This document shows, piece by piece, positions 10,185-22,245 of a DNA stretch of 64,000 bases (positions are counted from its first letter, which is position 1; every line of letters starts with the position of its first letter). The DNA is taken from contig KN817672.1 in the NCBI GenBank assembly GCA_000827495.1, positions 1 through 64,000 on the forward strand, read 5' to 3'. A model generated the notes under the pieces. That model worked only from the letters and a program-made list of their open reading frames with translations. It was not told where the DNA came from and searched no databases. The stretch comes from Hypholoma sublateritium FD-334 SS-4. Lineage: Eukaryota > Basidiomycota > Agaricomycetes > Agaricales > Strophariaceae. The translations under genes were made by a program, and so were the position numbers.

Positions 10185-12671
10185 ATGATCACAGCTTCCT
10201 TCTGCATAGCTGCGCTTTGTCTGTCCTCCACCGCTTTTGCTGCTCCAGCAGCTGCGGTTGCGTCCGGCGCCGCATCTGTGAACGCGACTACTCCCACACA
10301 AACCACCTCCGCCGTCCATGCGACTGCGACCGTCCCATTCATCAGCACAGAGCTAAATGAAGTTCTATGGAACTCTAGCGACCCCGATCCAAATCCCCAG
10401 GCTGTACGCGGGTCAATTGGAGCGTCAATTATTGGGCCCACAGACAACTTCATTACTTTGGAGAATCCAGATCTTCTTGCACCTCCCACAACTGACAATG
10501 GATTTACGTAGGTCTTGCAGCTGCATCGCAGCCTTATAATTTTTAATCATCTTATTACAGGCAAAACGCGAAGTGGCCCTTCAGTTTGAGCAAAAATCGC
10601 CTTCTAACCGGAGGGTGGTCGCGTCAAGAGAACAGTGAGAATATTTTGCGCGTCTATTCTCTCCGTAATAGTACAATTGACGTACTATATATAGCCGCCG
10701 TAATGCCATTTGCGTCCAGTACGTGGAAGAAGATCAGATGATGTTATGATCTGCAGCTCACTGTTCGTCTCCCTTCTACAGAAATGGCAGGTGTCAACAT
10801 GAGGCTGACTGCGGGTTCAATTCGGTATGTGTATAACGTAAACTTCTCTGATATGAGTAAGTCTCACCAGCTTCCAGGGAACTCCATTGGCACACCAGTG
10901 CGGAGGTATGGTATTAAACCACTTTAAAAGCGCTCTGTTGATTTTTTCAAAATGGTTGTAGTGGGCGTATGTCTTAAAGGTAAGGGCTATTTATTTGCAC
11001 GCGACCCGCTACTTTAACCTATGACGCATATAAATAGGGGACCACACAAGTCACAGCCGTCGATAGTAATGGAAAGAACTTTATTGGCAATGTGGTAAAT
11101 ATAACGCCAGGCTAATCTTGTCGTTGCTGCGGTTAACAATAGTTATAGCAAGCAGGCGACTTGTGGTATTTTCCACCCGGGGTTCCGCACTCTCTCCAGG
11201 CCACGGCGGATGACCCAGACGGCTCCGAGTTCCTTCTGGTAAGTAGTGATAGTGTCTTCATCGTGAATTATTTTACCGACCTTTCCACAAAAAGATCTTC
11301 GATAATGCAGACTTCAGCGACGACGCGACCTTCCTGGTACATCTTCTAGATTATATAAACGTTCAGATACTAATTCTCTTCCAAGCTGACCGATTGGCTT
11401 TCACATGTACCCGTGGATGGCACGTTCTTCCATTTGGCATAAAATCTGATTATCTCACTAACGTCTATTTTTGCCATACCAGTTCTCGTTAAAAACTTCC
11501 AATCGTGAGCTAATCTCTAGCCCGAGTAATTCGACTATAATTATTAATATGCGACCACTACCCAGAGACCCTGCTGCATTTGCGCATATACCGGAGGAGC
11601 AGCTTTATATTTTCCCACATGGTATATCTGTCTTTGCTCCATTACTTCACGATTCCACCTAATAAACGCACGTTCTAGCTCCGCCGGCAGATGGAAACTC
11701 GTCCTTGCCCGTCAGCCCGAACGGCCTCGTTGACAATCCCCTCTCTTTTGCATGGTCGCAGGTAGCTCCAACACAGTTGGCTGGTGGATCGGTAAAAATC
11801 GTCGACTCGCGTACCTTCCCGGCGGCTACGGCTATTGCTGCTGCTGATATATTTGTTGAACCTGGTGCGATTAGGTCAGTGTCTTTCTTTGTTCAAGCGG
11901 CCGCGACGCTGAGCTGACACTTTTCCAGAGAGCTTCACGTACGGATTGATGAAATTGGTGCACGAAAATCAATATTGACCCATTTCTGTTAGTGGCATCC
12001 GACCCAGGATGAATGGGGTTTCTTTTTGTAAGCTCATTTTACGCGTTCAAAGTAAGCTTCTACTCACGGCGTAATAGGGAGGGTCAAGGACGCATGACAA
12101 TATTCGCATCACAGTCAATTTCGGGTACATTCAATTATGTGGTACGTGTTGTTATCATTGTTGATAATGAGTAGCAGCCATTGATTTTATGTTCAACAGG
12201 CCGGTGATATCGGTGAGAGAACTTCTAGTACTGATACAGGGCCTGTATTAATCGGTTATCTATACATGAATAGCCTACGTCCCTGCAGGAATGGGTAAGT
12301 ACCTCATTTATACAATCCTTTGGATTTGAACTCACTTAACACTCTGCTTTACGTAGGGCACTACATTGAGAACACAGGGAACACTACTCTACACTTCTTG
12401 GAAATATTCAACACAGGTAAGAAACCAATTTGTAACACATGCGAAAGCCGCTAATCTACATTTCTCTGTAGACATGTACCAGGACATTAGTTTAAGCACA
12501 GTAAGTGCTAACCCTAGTTTTTGTACGTTTCTATGTGTTTTACTGACGTCGCCTCTGAAGTGGCTTGCTTTGACCCCACCTGATCTCGTTAAGGCGCATC
12601 TCGGGTTCGACGATGCGACAATGGCCCGCTTATTCAAGTCGCAACAGATACTGATTGCTCCATCAACTTGA
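10185..12671 (+). CDS. Oxalate decarboxylase, secreted bicupin
   Basis: Converts oxalate to formate and CO2 with Mn; in wood-decay fungi it detoxifies secreted oxalate. Hand model of 20 exons: 10185-10507, 10561-10634, 10782-10824, 10878-10905, 10962-10979, 11038-11094, 11149-11238, 11295-11336, 11386-11419, 11483-11504, 11566-11621, 11679-11874, 11929-11938, 11993-12027, 12078-12141, 12200-12212, 12274-12294, 12357-12416, 12472-12500, 12561-12671; 1326 nt, 441 aa, in frame throughout. A signal peptide (MITASFCIAALCLSSTAFA) is followed by two cupins with metal sites ELHWHTSAE plus PPGVPHS, and ELHWHPTQDEW plus PAGMGHY. Exon 13 is only 10 nt. The intron 11420-11482 must start with GC. Exon 2 joins exon 3 in frame, but the joint lacks about eight residues that family members have there; a matching sequence (IDVLYIA) sits inside intron 2 at about 10670-10690 and no in-frame splice recovers it. 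The gene is therefore probably functional but could be mildly damaged. Confidence 0.85.
11420..11482 (+). other. GC-AG intron in the oxalate decarboxylase gene
   Basis: The upstream exon ends ...CCCGTGGATG and the intron begins gcacgt; it ends ccataccag. Only this donor keeps the frame and gives HVPVDVLVKNFQ, which matches the conserved segment after the first cupin. Both nearby GT donors end in phase 0 and would frameshift the next exon. Confidence 0.65.
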
Positions 12672-14114
12672 TATGGGTGGCCAGCCTAGACGATTGTAGA
12701 GACCCAGTAGTTCTATATAGAGTCGAATGCGATTGTTTTTGTGATACACGTAGTTAGAATCACAATTCGGTTAAATCGGAACAAATATCTAATGCTTTTG
12801 AACAACCTGAAGCGCATATTCTGTCCTCTCAGGCTCCTGTATATAATGGGTTTTCTGTGGGGAATACCGATCAGTCTCAGTAAAGTTTCCAAGTTGTATG
12901 TCATCTAGATCTAAGTTGAATCCACGGTGGATGACTTGAAATACTCATTTATTTAAGATATCCCTTTCCTTAACAACTATTTAAGATGAATGCTCTCATG
13001 CGTTGAGGTTGAACGTTGAGCCCCGATGTGTACTACTACTGACTTTTACCACCTTGTCTGCTACTTTCGCAACGCCATAATTAATATATGGACCCACATA
13101 TTTGATGCTGTTAGGGCCAACCTACCTAGTAGTCCACAAGTTCCCGAAGCACGAAGCTGATAAATTAGTTATCTTCCAGACCGCAGTCTTTCGTGTCATG
13201 GGTAAATATTACCATCTCTGACTTCTCTCGACCTCCAGCTCACCGCGGTAAAATAAAACCAACAATATTGATCTCTTGGTTCTTTTAGTTTATTTTCGCA
13301 GCATTAATTTTGAAGGATCCAAAAAAATACAGACCTGAACGTTCCCAGATGTTATACAGGAGGCACAAGTACCTGTTTTCCCCACTAGAAGATCTCTGGC
13401 TGGATAATTGGTGATCATCACGGAGCGTTCTTGACGGAAAGTAACTCAGGAACCTGCGGCGTCACGGGTTACACAGGCGTCTATCTTCTTAAACCGCTGG
13501 TTTAAAGTCGAGTGAGATAACATTCTCGATAATTCCTACCCAGCCTGTTACAGAAGGGAGGACATAATAGGCTCACCGACACGATAGCGGGATATGCAGC
13601 GCGTCCTGGGTCCACCGTCACTAATACTCTACCATGATCTGGGAGCATGGCAAAAACGTGGCCTGTGCTATTTTTTAGGTGCAATTTATCTAGATGAGCC
13701 GAACGACACGTTTCGGGGAGACGTGTAAAATTGAGCAGCTATTTGGCAAGAAGAACAAGAACCCGAGTGAAGGACGAGCCTACTGATATGATAGCGAGAC
13801 TAATTAGACACGGGTAAGACGGACTCCCTCCGAGGATTTGTGGGTGAATGTTTACAGAGTGTCAGAGGCTGGGTACAATAGGATACAGCCTGTCCTAAAT
13901 TTAGATCTAGTCAGTATCTTCCGAGGCTTCAGCGCTTCAGCTTCAGCACCCAAAGTCGGCCCATTGATAATCTATTGACTACAAATCAGAAAATGCCTCC
14001 AGCGTGCCCCATCGCTCTCATACGGGATATCGAGTGCAATGAATGGGTATGATGATTGAATTATGTCCCCAGAAACAATTGTGCTTTTTATTCTACATGT
14101 AATGCAAACGCTGT
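12672..14114. other. Intergenic region
   Basis: No gene supported. It contains the 3' flanks of the oxalate decarboxylase (left) and of the minus-strand protease (right); short open frames at 12713-12904 and 13502-13684 have no family resemblance. Confidence 0.55.
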
Positions 14115-16005
14115 TTACAGCCCCACAGCGGTGAGGAGCTTGGCAAAGTTAGGTGTACCAAGGCCAGTGACGGGGTCCCAGCCGGCCTTCGCGGGGAAGC
14201 CGTTGGTGCCGCATCCCGGGTTGTCGCCAGTGGTGACGTCGTTGAGAGCGGCGGCGCCCGCGGCGGAGTAGAGGAAGGGGTTGAGGAATCCAAGGGGCGC
14301 CTTGCCGGCCGCGATGAGGCGGTCGTTAAGCAGCGAGATGACGCTCGCGAAGATCGGGCTCGAGCAAGAGGTGCCGGCGACGGACTCGGTCACCTTGTCG
14401 ACGACGATCTGGACGTTCTGGCCCTGTGCGGAGACATCGGGGAAGGCGCGGCCTGAGGTGTTGAACTTGCCTGAGTTGGTTGTTCCGAGCGCAGTGAGGT
14501 AGGTCGAGACTGCGGTTGCCTGGTACGAGGGGCGCGCGAAGAAGTTGGAGAAGCCACCGGACGAGAAGGTCGCCGCGGTCTCGGTGGTGCCGGTGGTGGC
14601 GCCGACGGAAGTCATGAAGGGACAGCCGGAGGGGAATGTGGGGAGGAAGGACTTGCTGCAGGTGGTGGTTTGCGAGCCCGCAACACCGCCATCGCCGGAT
14701 GCGAACAGGATAGAGGTTCCACGAGCGCCAAGCTGGGCGTAGGCATTGCAGAGTTGGCTAGACCGCGGCTCATTAACGTACTGCGGATATTGATATTTGC
14801 AAATATGACTTACTTGGCAAGCGCGGACGAGATGGTGTTCTCGTTCTGTCCGTAGGAGGTCGTGAGGACCTGGGGAGGGTTGGTCTCGGCCAGGAGGAAG
14901 TTGATGATGTCGAGGAAGCCCTCGAGGTTACCATCCTGGAAGTTGTCACCGACCGAGATGAATGTGGTGGGGACACCAGAGGCGACACCGATGGTGTACT
15001 GGATGTCGAGGTTGGCCTCGACACCGGCCTGGCTGGCGGTCTGCGAGTTGCTGCCTCCATCGAGGGTCTGGAGCGTGAATTTTGTGGTGGACGAAAGATC
15101 AGTGCGGAAGGACTTCAGGAAGGTGGTCAGATCCGCCTGGTTCGCGAACTGGTCGATGAATCCAGAGACACCGAGTGTGTTGCTCGACTGGGTGGCAAGG
15201 GTGGTAGGAATTCCGTAGAACGCCTGGAGACAGGCAGGGGTGACCTTGGTGGCGCATGAAGCGGGCACCGCGCGAGATTCGAGCTCAGCAGCATCCGGGA
15301 TAGCCTCCTTCAAGATTTTGGGGCTAGACACAACAGGGAGGTTGGCAAGAGGGTTGTCGAAGCTAAAAGCCCAGGTCCATCAATTTCGTGGACTTGTGAT
15401 AATTTGTCAAATATACGCACGTGATGGTGGGGTGGATGAGATCAACATGGCCCTGCAGAGCCGCCGGGATGGAATAGGCGAGAGTGCGGGTAAGCTGAGT
15501 ACCAGTCTCGGGGTGGTCGAAGACGGTGAAGTCTGCCTGGAGAAGGGTGTTGGCCTGGCTGACGGGGATGGAGAATTGGAGCCAGTCGCCAGCGGGCGAA
15601 ATAGTCTTCGCTGTAATGTCGTTGGCCGCGAGCCATTCCTGAACCAGGGAAACGGTCTCTGCGGCAGGCGCAACAAAGGCCTCGACCTGAATTTTTTTTG
15701 CAGTTAGCAGGGAAGAAATGGATATTAGGGGTGCGTTGTCAAGTTACCTCCTCCTTAGTCAAATGCTGGCCGTACAGGGCGCTTCCGGGTGTGCTGACGT
15801 CGAAGAGGGCTTTTTCCAGACCAGCCATATCACTCTGCTTGAGAGCGAGACGCAGGTTAAGCACCTTTGCGGCAGGCGCTGCCGTGCCCTTGACGAATCC
15901 GACGGGCGCAGCGGAGCGCTGCTCGTGAACGAGCATGTTGCGGAAGGCGGGGCTTCCAGCAACGGCTGTCACAAACGCGGCGAGCAGGTAGAATCCAGTA
16001 CGCAT
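14115..16005 (-). CDS. Secreted sedolisin (peptidase S53, tripeptidyl-peptidase type)
   Basis: An acid serine-carboxyl protease that trims peptides outside the cell. Model complement(join(14115..14757, 14814..15362, 15421..15686, 15748..16005)), 571 aa, all GT-AG and in frame. Residues 1-17 are a signal peptide; ~20-185 form the activation propeptide; the rest is the catalytic domain. The catalytic set is visible: Glu290 and Asp294 in VEANLDIQY, Asp380 in FASGDGG and Ser488 in VAGTSCSSP. The calcium site is represented near the C-terminus by NDVTTGDNPGC and GWDPVTGLGTPNF. Length and domain order are normal for the family. A longer intron 14758-14813 is used because the nearer acceptor breaks the LCNAYAQLGARG block. 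Large antisense open frames over this gene are codon-bias shadows. Confidence 0.93.
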
Positions 16006-16060
16006 TCTGGTATGTGAGGCCTGTGAGGGATGGTGATACTTCCGCCTCGAAAATGGCCAT

Positions 16061-16067
16061 TTTATAG
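16061..16067 (-). promoter_or_regulatory. TATA box of the sedolisin gene
   Basis: On the minus strand the sequence reads ctataaa, about 55 nt before the start codon at 16005. Confidence 0.5.
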
Positions 16068-18518
16068 ATTCTCATACGCAAGGGTTGCTATCTAACAAAT
16101 TGGACTCATGTATTTCTGCACATGCGGTCGGCGCACAACGTTAGCAGCACAGGTAATGCTAGGGCATGCGGGAGGCGCGCTTCTCAACCAACTATGTACG
16201 TCACGACCACACGATTCGATGCAATCAGGTTGGGTATCTGCGGCAAATCTGCAAAGTCTATTTTTAGAAAAAAGTAGAATGCGGCGTTGCTCTATTTTTA
16301 GATCATTTCATCGAGAACGCGTGGTTGAACTGGCGGGGTACGCATGCACAACCTCGACCCCTGAGAATTTTATATCATTATTGCAAGTCTCGATCCTATA
16401 TTTCTCGCGGATTTTATGTGCCAAAAATATTGGCAGTCCTGATAGGCAATGACAAACTACGCAGTAACCGAGCGCAACTCCAGTATGCAAAACGGGAGAC
16501 AAGACCGCCGATGGTAGTTCTATTCATAGTGCGGTAGTCACATCCTATCGAGAAGGCAACGCAGGCCATCTATCGAGCATCGCATATGGGCTGTTCAGTG
16601 CCTTTATATGCTCACACATGGTCCCCTCCACGTTATCACGTCGACAACAACAGAATCTTCGTTTTTGAGGAGTCGCGCAAGGTTGCGCAGCGCTATTCAA
16701 TCAAAGCTCCTGTACTAACTTGCTTACAGATGGCTTGGCACATAATCTTATTTGAGAAGATATTGTATATCACAGATAGTAGCTCGTGTGTCCTGGACAC
16801 GAGATCACACCGATTAGAGTGCCACCGGGAGATAACCCGGCGCGACTTTCAGTGCCAAAGACAACGACGACCAGCGACGAATCGAGAGGAGCTGAAAGCT
16901 TTGCGTTTCGTCCCTGCGTTTTGTCCCTCGGCGCTGAGTTTATGCAGCATCATATGGAATATGGCCCACTTCAGACAGTTAGAATACACAAAATGTTGCA
17001 AGTGGCCTTGGGTAAATGTGAACTTGATATGGTAAAGGAAAGAATATTTTTATAAATGTGCTATCAGGCCATTCGCCATTGAACTTATTTCGGTGACAAA
17101 GGACAAACAGGCAGTACACGAGTCTCAACCACATGTACTTCAAACGAACGCACATGTGTGCACTGTGTACATTCCACGAGATTCGAGAAAATAGCCACAA
17201 AAATCAAAGCGGCTTCACCGCTACTTTGCTTCTGTAGATGATGTCCCAACTATCGTTGGCGCCTACTCAAGAATAGTGATTTTTATTTTTGAAAATGAGA
17301 TGCAAACCGCGGGAGTATCTGGGGAATCCAAGATGAAAGAACCTCCGATCCATAAAAGGCCTATTCCCGACTTCGGGGACCAATAAAGTCCCGAAGACGT
17401 GCGTGCCGTAATTGTCCCATATCTGCAGATGCTCCATGCAGCCGAAGCGCAGCCTGGTATAATTAAACCACCCGCGCTCACTTTCTCGGATTCCGCGCGA
17501 GGGACACTATTACAGCGCACTACAGCGTCCAAGAAATCCTAATTCAATGCGAAAGTGTTCATTTGATTCCTCGGGTGCAGGCAAACCTACCTTTTTTTGG
17601 CCGCGGGTGTAACCTTCAGATGCACGGAGGTGTTTAAAAAGTCTCAGCCTGCTCGTATTAAGCTTGTCAAAGCGGCTACTCACACTGGCACACGATTTTT
17701 GGCTAGCGAAAAATAACTAACTTGGCAGGATTATTATTTGACCCAAGCAACCTGGCAGCGGATTTTCATAAACGCTTCCAGACAGCATCCCAGATTATCT
17801 AGACAGTCCATTTCCCGTATACAACCGACTATTATCAGTATCACTCAACTGTAATAGCTAGGTCCTGACTCCTGAAGGTACAAGCAATTAGTATTGCGAG
17901 GCTTCAATGGTGGGTACCGGCGATAACATATCTCGCCTGCCCTGCCCATGGTACAAGGACAGAATTTTTTTATTATCGCATAAATAGTGGAAGCGCGGAA
18001 TAAAATACGCGTCCAAGAGGAATAGGAACCTGATTATCTGGACGAAAAACACTTCCCGACGTCTGGCACCGCTCGGATTCGCTTTTACTTACTCAACTCA
18101 TCGTGTGAATACTGATTGATGTCACATGATCTAATTAGCCCGTGTCGCGCGACGCGCCCACTTTCAAATTCCCGCCTATCAAAGTAAAAGGCCTGACAGA
18201 TGCAGGCCATAAAAATATGTTGTAGACCGGTAGAATATTTTTTGTCAAGGGTTTGCCTAGTATGTACACGAATAAAATATAATAAGCACTATGATACAAA
18301 TAAGTACGGCATGTTAATGGCATGGAATCTCAGTGTCGGAGAAGGGGCAGGAAGGGCCTACTACAAGATTACAAAGTAAGTGTCCATTGATGGAAAGCTC
18401 GTGTGTCGATCCGAAGAAGACGGTATTCAAAGTTAATCGTAATATACACAGCAAATAAAACAAAATGCGGACATTCAGAAATCTCTCAGAACTGGCGTGC
18501 CAACTTTGAAAGCGACAC
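16068..18518. other. Long intergenic region
   Basis: About 2.4 kb without a supportable gene. The longest frames (16586-17035 plus, 17263-17532 minus) show no domain, no convincing splice sites and no signal peptide. No tRNA, array or terminal repeat was seen. This gap is large for such a compact genome and may hold untranslated regions or a decayed gene. Confidence 0.5.
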
Positions 18519-19457
18519 TTAAATTTCTGGACTTGTAGCGGCTGGCTTGAACTCCCATTTAAAGCTCATCATTGCCGCCATCCGAGCGGCTTCTTGTGTC
18601 ACGTCGTGGAACTCCACGATGTCGATATCTTCGTCTATAGTATCTGTAGGTGGGCTCCAAATGCTCGGTGTAGGGGGGTCATCGAGCGGGCCAATTGAGG
18701 GAGAAGATTCTGATGCCTTGAGGGTGGACATAACGCGCTTGAGGTTGTTGATGGATAATTTTTTCGTCAGGCGCTCCCAATGCGCTGCGGGCTGTGCTTC
18801 GAGCTCGTCGCGAGGCGGATCTTCTGAGCCATGATTAGGCGCTTCTTCGTTGAGCGGTGCATCGCGTGCGTTCAAGAATACCCTCCAGTAGGGATTGAAC
18901 ATTCCTTCTTCCGCGGAAGATTTCTTGGGCCGGGCGTCAAGCAGATAGGAGCGCCGAACCGTCCGACGTACAGCGCGCAAAGGCGTGATCTTCACCCTGA
19001 CAGCTGTGGCACGAATGGAAGGAATATCGTCGTCGGTGTCGAGGTCGCGTTCGGAGTCAGAGCTGAATCTGAAGTCGTCTGTGCCCTCGGAACTGATGTC
19101 GGATTCATATTCTGAGCCTGCACGATCATCGAAGCTCCGTTTATGGTACCCGTTCTTGAAAAAGCTATCATAGGATCCGCGAAGATTAAAGTCCTTATCG
19201 AAGTCCCTGCGGTCGTTGAGCTCTGTTTGAGAGAAGTCGAAATCGGGGAGGTGGAACTGTTGATCGAAGAAAAGCTGGACATTATCGTCAGCTGAAGGTG
19301 AAGGTGGTTCCGTTGAGGAGAAAAAGGAGATCTCCGGTGAGATCGAGGTATTAGACAGACAGTCTGACAAATTGTCGGGGAGTAGGACTATCTCTTCCAA
19401 GGAGTCAAATGTGCCGGAATGCGCTTGGTAAAAGTGCCTGCCAGTGCCAGTAAGCAT
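18519..19457 (-). CDS. Hypothetical acidic, disordered protein
   Basis: A single open frame of 312 aa from ATG at 19457 to TAA. No known domain is visible. The N-terminal half is rich in Ser, Asp and Phe (a short FDFSQTELNDRRDFDKDF stretch); a Glu/Asp/Ser run at ~115-145 is followed by a basic patch (AVRVKITPLRAVRRTVRRS, ~150-170) that could be a nuclear localisation or nucleic-acid binding patch. Near 170-190 is FNPYWRVFLNARDAPLN, which looks folded and may be the conserved core. An open frame this long in one piece among intron-rich neighbours, with protein-like composition, argues that it is real. Function unknown. Confidence 0.6.
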   Translation of the reverse strand: MLTGTGRHFYQAHSGTFDSLEEIVLLPDNLSDCLSNTSISPEISFFSSTEPPSPSADDNVQLFFDQQFHLPDFDFSQTELNDRRDFDKDFNLRGSYDSFFKNGYHKRSFDDRAGSEYESDISSEGTDDFRFSSDSERDLDTDDDIPSIRATAVRVKITPLRAVRRTVRRSYLLDARPKKSSAEEGMFNPYWRVFLNARDAPLNEEAPNHGSEDPPRDELEAQPAAHWERLTKKLSINNLKRVMSTLKASESSPSIGPLDDPPTPSIWSPPTDTIDEDIDIVEFHDVTQEAARMAAMMSFKWEFKPAATSPEI

Positions 19458-20975
19458 TCTCGACCACGACTCAGATTGATAATTGGATAGGGAAAGTATG
19501 GATGCAGTGGGATTCTAAACAAACGGCATATTTATATGTACCATCACGGCGCGAGTCTGTACACTAGAAGATGTATATAGCGCCGTACAGTCACAAAGAC
19601 TGTAGATGGTGATGTTCATGTGGAACACCGGGGGTTCTTGATATTTTGATTGATTCAGAGTCCTCACGTATAACGGTGAGATCGCGCCCTTGTAACCGAC
19701 TTGTATGAGCTATCAGATTGCGGGTTGAGGACCTCTGAAGAGGTAGGTAACCCATATACTATTTACATCGTAGCACAAGGCTACATTAACCACAATCATT
19801 GCACACCTCCTTGACGGATATTTTCAACAAGTCGAACGTCAAGCCGGGCTCAACAGTGATGGAACAGCGTGATGCTTCAGCTAGGGTATCATAGCAGACA
19901 GCCGAAACAATCCATGCCGGTTTGACGTGAGAACATCATGGCTACGCTTCACGAAAGTAGAGAAAATGCATGGCGACAATACGAAGTATTAGTGTACTAC
20001 TGGGTTACTGTGTTCTACGACATTGACATTCTGCCTTCTTAGTTTTATTAAAAGTCTTTCTGACGATCACAGGCCACTGACTTTTGCTTGACCGCGTCTG
20101 ATTGTTGTAATATAAGAATTCCAACGATCGCGCGAACTGCCACTCCTGTGATACTCGCATGATCTAAAGATGGTATCGAATATTGGCCTTTGAACGTCAA
20201 CTCACATCCCATAGGTAGAACTCAGTTCTGGTGTTCCATTTTCTGGACAGTTTGGGATGTAGTTCGATTGATCCAATCCACGAGCTTCAAGGACCTGCCA
20301 TAACTGAGCGTAAGTAAGTATGCTGAGACCAACATCCAATGATTCCATGATCTAAAAATAGACTATGCAGTGAACTCTCATTCATCGACTTCGAATTGTG
20401 ATCTCCATGGCCGGAAATTTTCTGATCAAGTAACCAGTCGAAGTACAAGATTATCCTCGGACATCTAGACTTGAACAAGGTTTGAATAGAATTGTTGATT
20501 GTCACCGTGCATTTCAAATCTAGACAGCCTCAGGCACTGCTACCAAGACCACAAGGCGCTCGACTTGAGATTGGCAAGCATTTGCGGTAAAATACAAAAT
20601 CATATTTGGGCGCTTCATATGTTGACATTATCACTGTGGCGCTTTTGTGGCCCCTTCGAACTCCCCAGAGGTGTCCTTAGATAGAATATCTTCGAGAGGA
20701 TGAGCCAAGGATGAGCATGACGCAACTTGGTCACACTCCGCCATTCGGAGTTGAAATTTCGGACATTACCGCAAGTTTGACTTGCTTGAAAGTTGCTGTT
20801 GGAACGATGACTCGGACGGCGAGCCAACAACGAGCCAACGTTCAAATGGTCAAAATTTTAACGTGCAATGTGCGACTTTAGTCTCTCTTTTTTACCCTCA
20901 ATTCCGTGGTGCTCAAGAGGAAACAGGAGTTAACCATTCCGACGTCGACCCCCGACGTCTGACAACTGCATTTCC
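19458..20975. other. Intergenic region
   Basis: No gene supported. The right part lies upstream of the F-box pseudogene and probably contains its old promoter. Confidence 0.5.
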
Positions 20976-21822
20976 TTGATACATCTTCCCTCCGACGTCC
21001 TCGTCTCAGTTTTCTACTATCCTGACCTACTTGATATCATAAGCTTTAGCAGGGTGAGCGCACCTCTTATCCGTACAACTCTGCTCATTTCAGCAACTGA
21101 TGTTTCCTATGACGTGCAAATTAAATTCATCCAGGCCGATCAAAAACGTAGCTCTCTACTTGCGTCTTGATAGGTGGTGTATAAAAGTGGGAAGGTAATT
21201 CTTTTCGATGAGCATGCTTCAATATGGGACCTTCCAGAAGTCAACGTCGTCCGGCAAGGTATCACCATAGACCTACCTGCCCCTCCTCCTCTGTTGAGGC
21301 TCGCGTCCCATCCGCCTATCCCAATTGGAGAAGTTCTCCACGGCCTGAATATTATGAATACCCACCGCTGCGACTAACACATTGATCGCGAGCCCCCCCT
21401 CTCCCAATACATCCTAACTCATCAACAGGGTTCCGTCCACGTTCGGATGAGCCCCTCCTCTATCCATCATACCCCAGGCCACTGCATCATTGTCTTATGT
21501 GTTGCTTGGAGACAGTGTCCTTGAAAACGCCTTGGAGCGCTGATGCCATTATCCTGCGGACCTGGTACGCGCCGGTGTCCGGCACCCTTTATGTTCTGCC
21601 TTCTGCTGCTGACGGCGCGGTGAAGCGAGGCGCTTACTCCCCCCAAATTCACTCTCTGCGACCAGCATACAAGGACTGGCTCGACTACAGCTTCGACCCT
21701 ACCTTGGGGAGGACTCCCTCAACCATGATGGCGAGATATTTGTCTTCGTCTGGGAGAGCGCCAACGCCAACGCAGACAAGATAGCATCGGATTCGTACCT
21801 GGATGGGCATGCACACTATTGA
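20976..21822 (+). pseudogene. Truncated F-box pseudogene, relative of the gene at 28.5-30.3 kb
   Basis: The first exon reads SDVLVSVFYYPDLLDIISFS, matching the N-terminal F-box of the gene at 28537-30271 (FDVLVSIFYYLDPLDIINFS), followed by the same kind of donor (gtgagc). In the intact gene two more exons of 503 and 238 nt follow; here only ~120 nt separate exon 1 from sequence equivalent to exon 4 (YKSGKVILFDEHASIWDLP). Exon 4 has an in-frame TAA at 21375 after NTHRCD (NTHR matches DTHR), and a frameshift near 21700 after WLDYSFDP. The expected ATG is replaced by ttgata. So the copy lost its middle exons and then decayed. Confidence 0.78.
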
Positions 21823-22245
21823 TTACTTGCGGCATTCGGTAGAAGAGGCCGCGTCTCGTAGGGAGTCTTTTTGAGGCAATTATATTGACGAAAGTTACGT
21901 AGATCGGGTGCCGGTGAAATCCCAACGTGCGCAATGTGAGGCAATGTGTCGCACCAGTCCCAGTTGACCGGGCATAAGTCACCTTGGCATGTCAGCATAA
22001 CCTAAATACTGAACAGTAGCCACAGCTTGCTCGAAGTTCGAACAGCTCGGAGAGCTAAAAATGTTTACAGCTAACGGCACCCCCGGGGTAAGTGGTCAAA
22101 TGGAGTACTAGTATACATTTTTCTGGGCTTGATTAACCGCCGGGTTGGCGCTGGTCGGTGGCAGCTGCCAGCAGGCTGCTGCAAACAAATTTCAAAATTA
22201 GAATGCAGAAAGTTCGGGGTTCTTGCGGCCTCCAAAAAATAGACT
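21823..22245. other. Intergenic region between F-box pseudogene and tRNA gene
   Basis: No gene seen. The right end (22235-22240) gives a run of six T on the minus strand, the expected RNA polymerase III stop for the tRNA gene. Confidence 0.5.

Noticed and set aside
14093..15707. Long plus-strand and second-frame open frames over the sedolisin gene
   Set aside because: They are antisense or frame shadows produced by the GC-rich third positions of a well supported gene; none shows a domain.
16586..17035. 149-codon plus-strand frame
   Set aside because: No domain, no signal peptide, no splice partners and composition like random sequence.
17263..17532. 89-codon minus-strand frame
   Set aside because: Protein-like in places, but no family or promoter and no continuation through splice sites.
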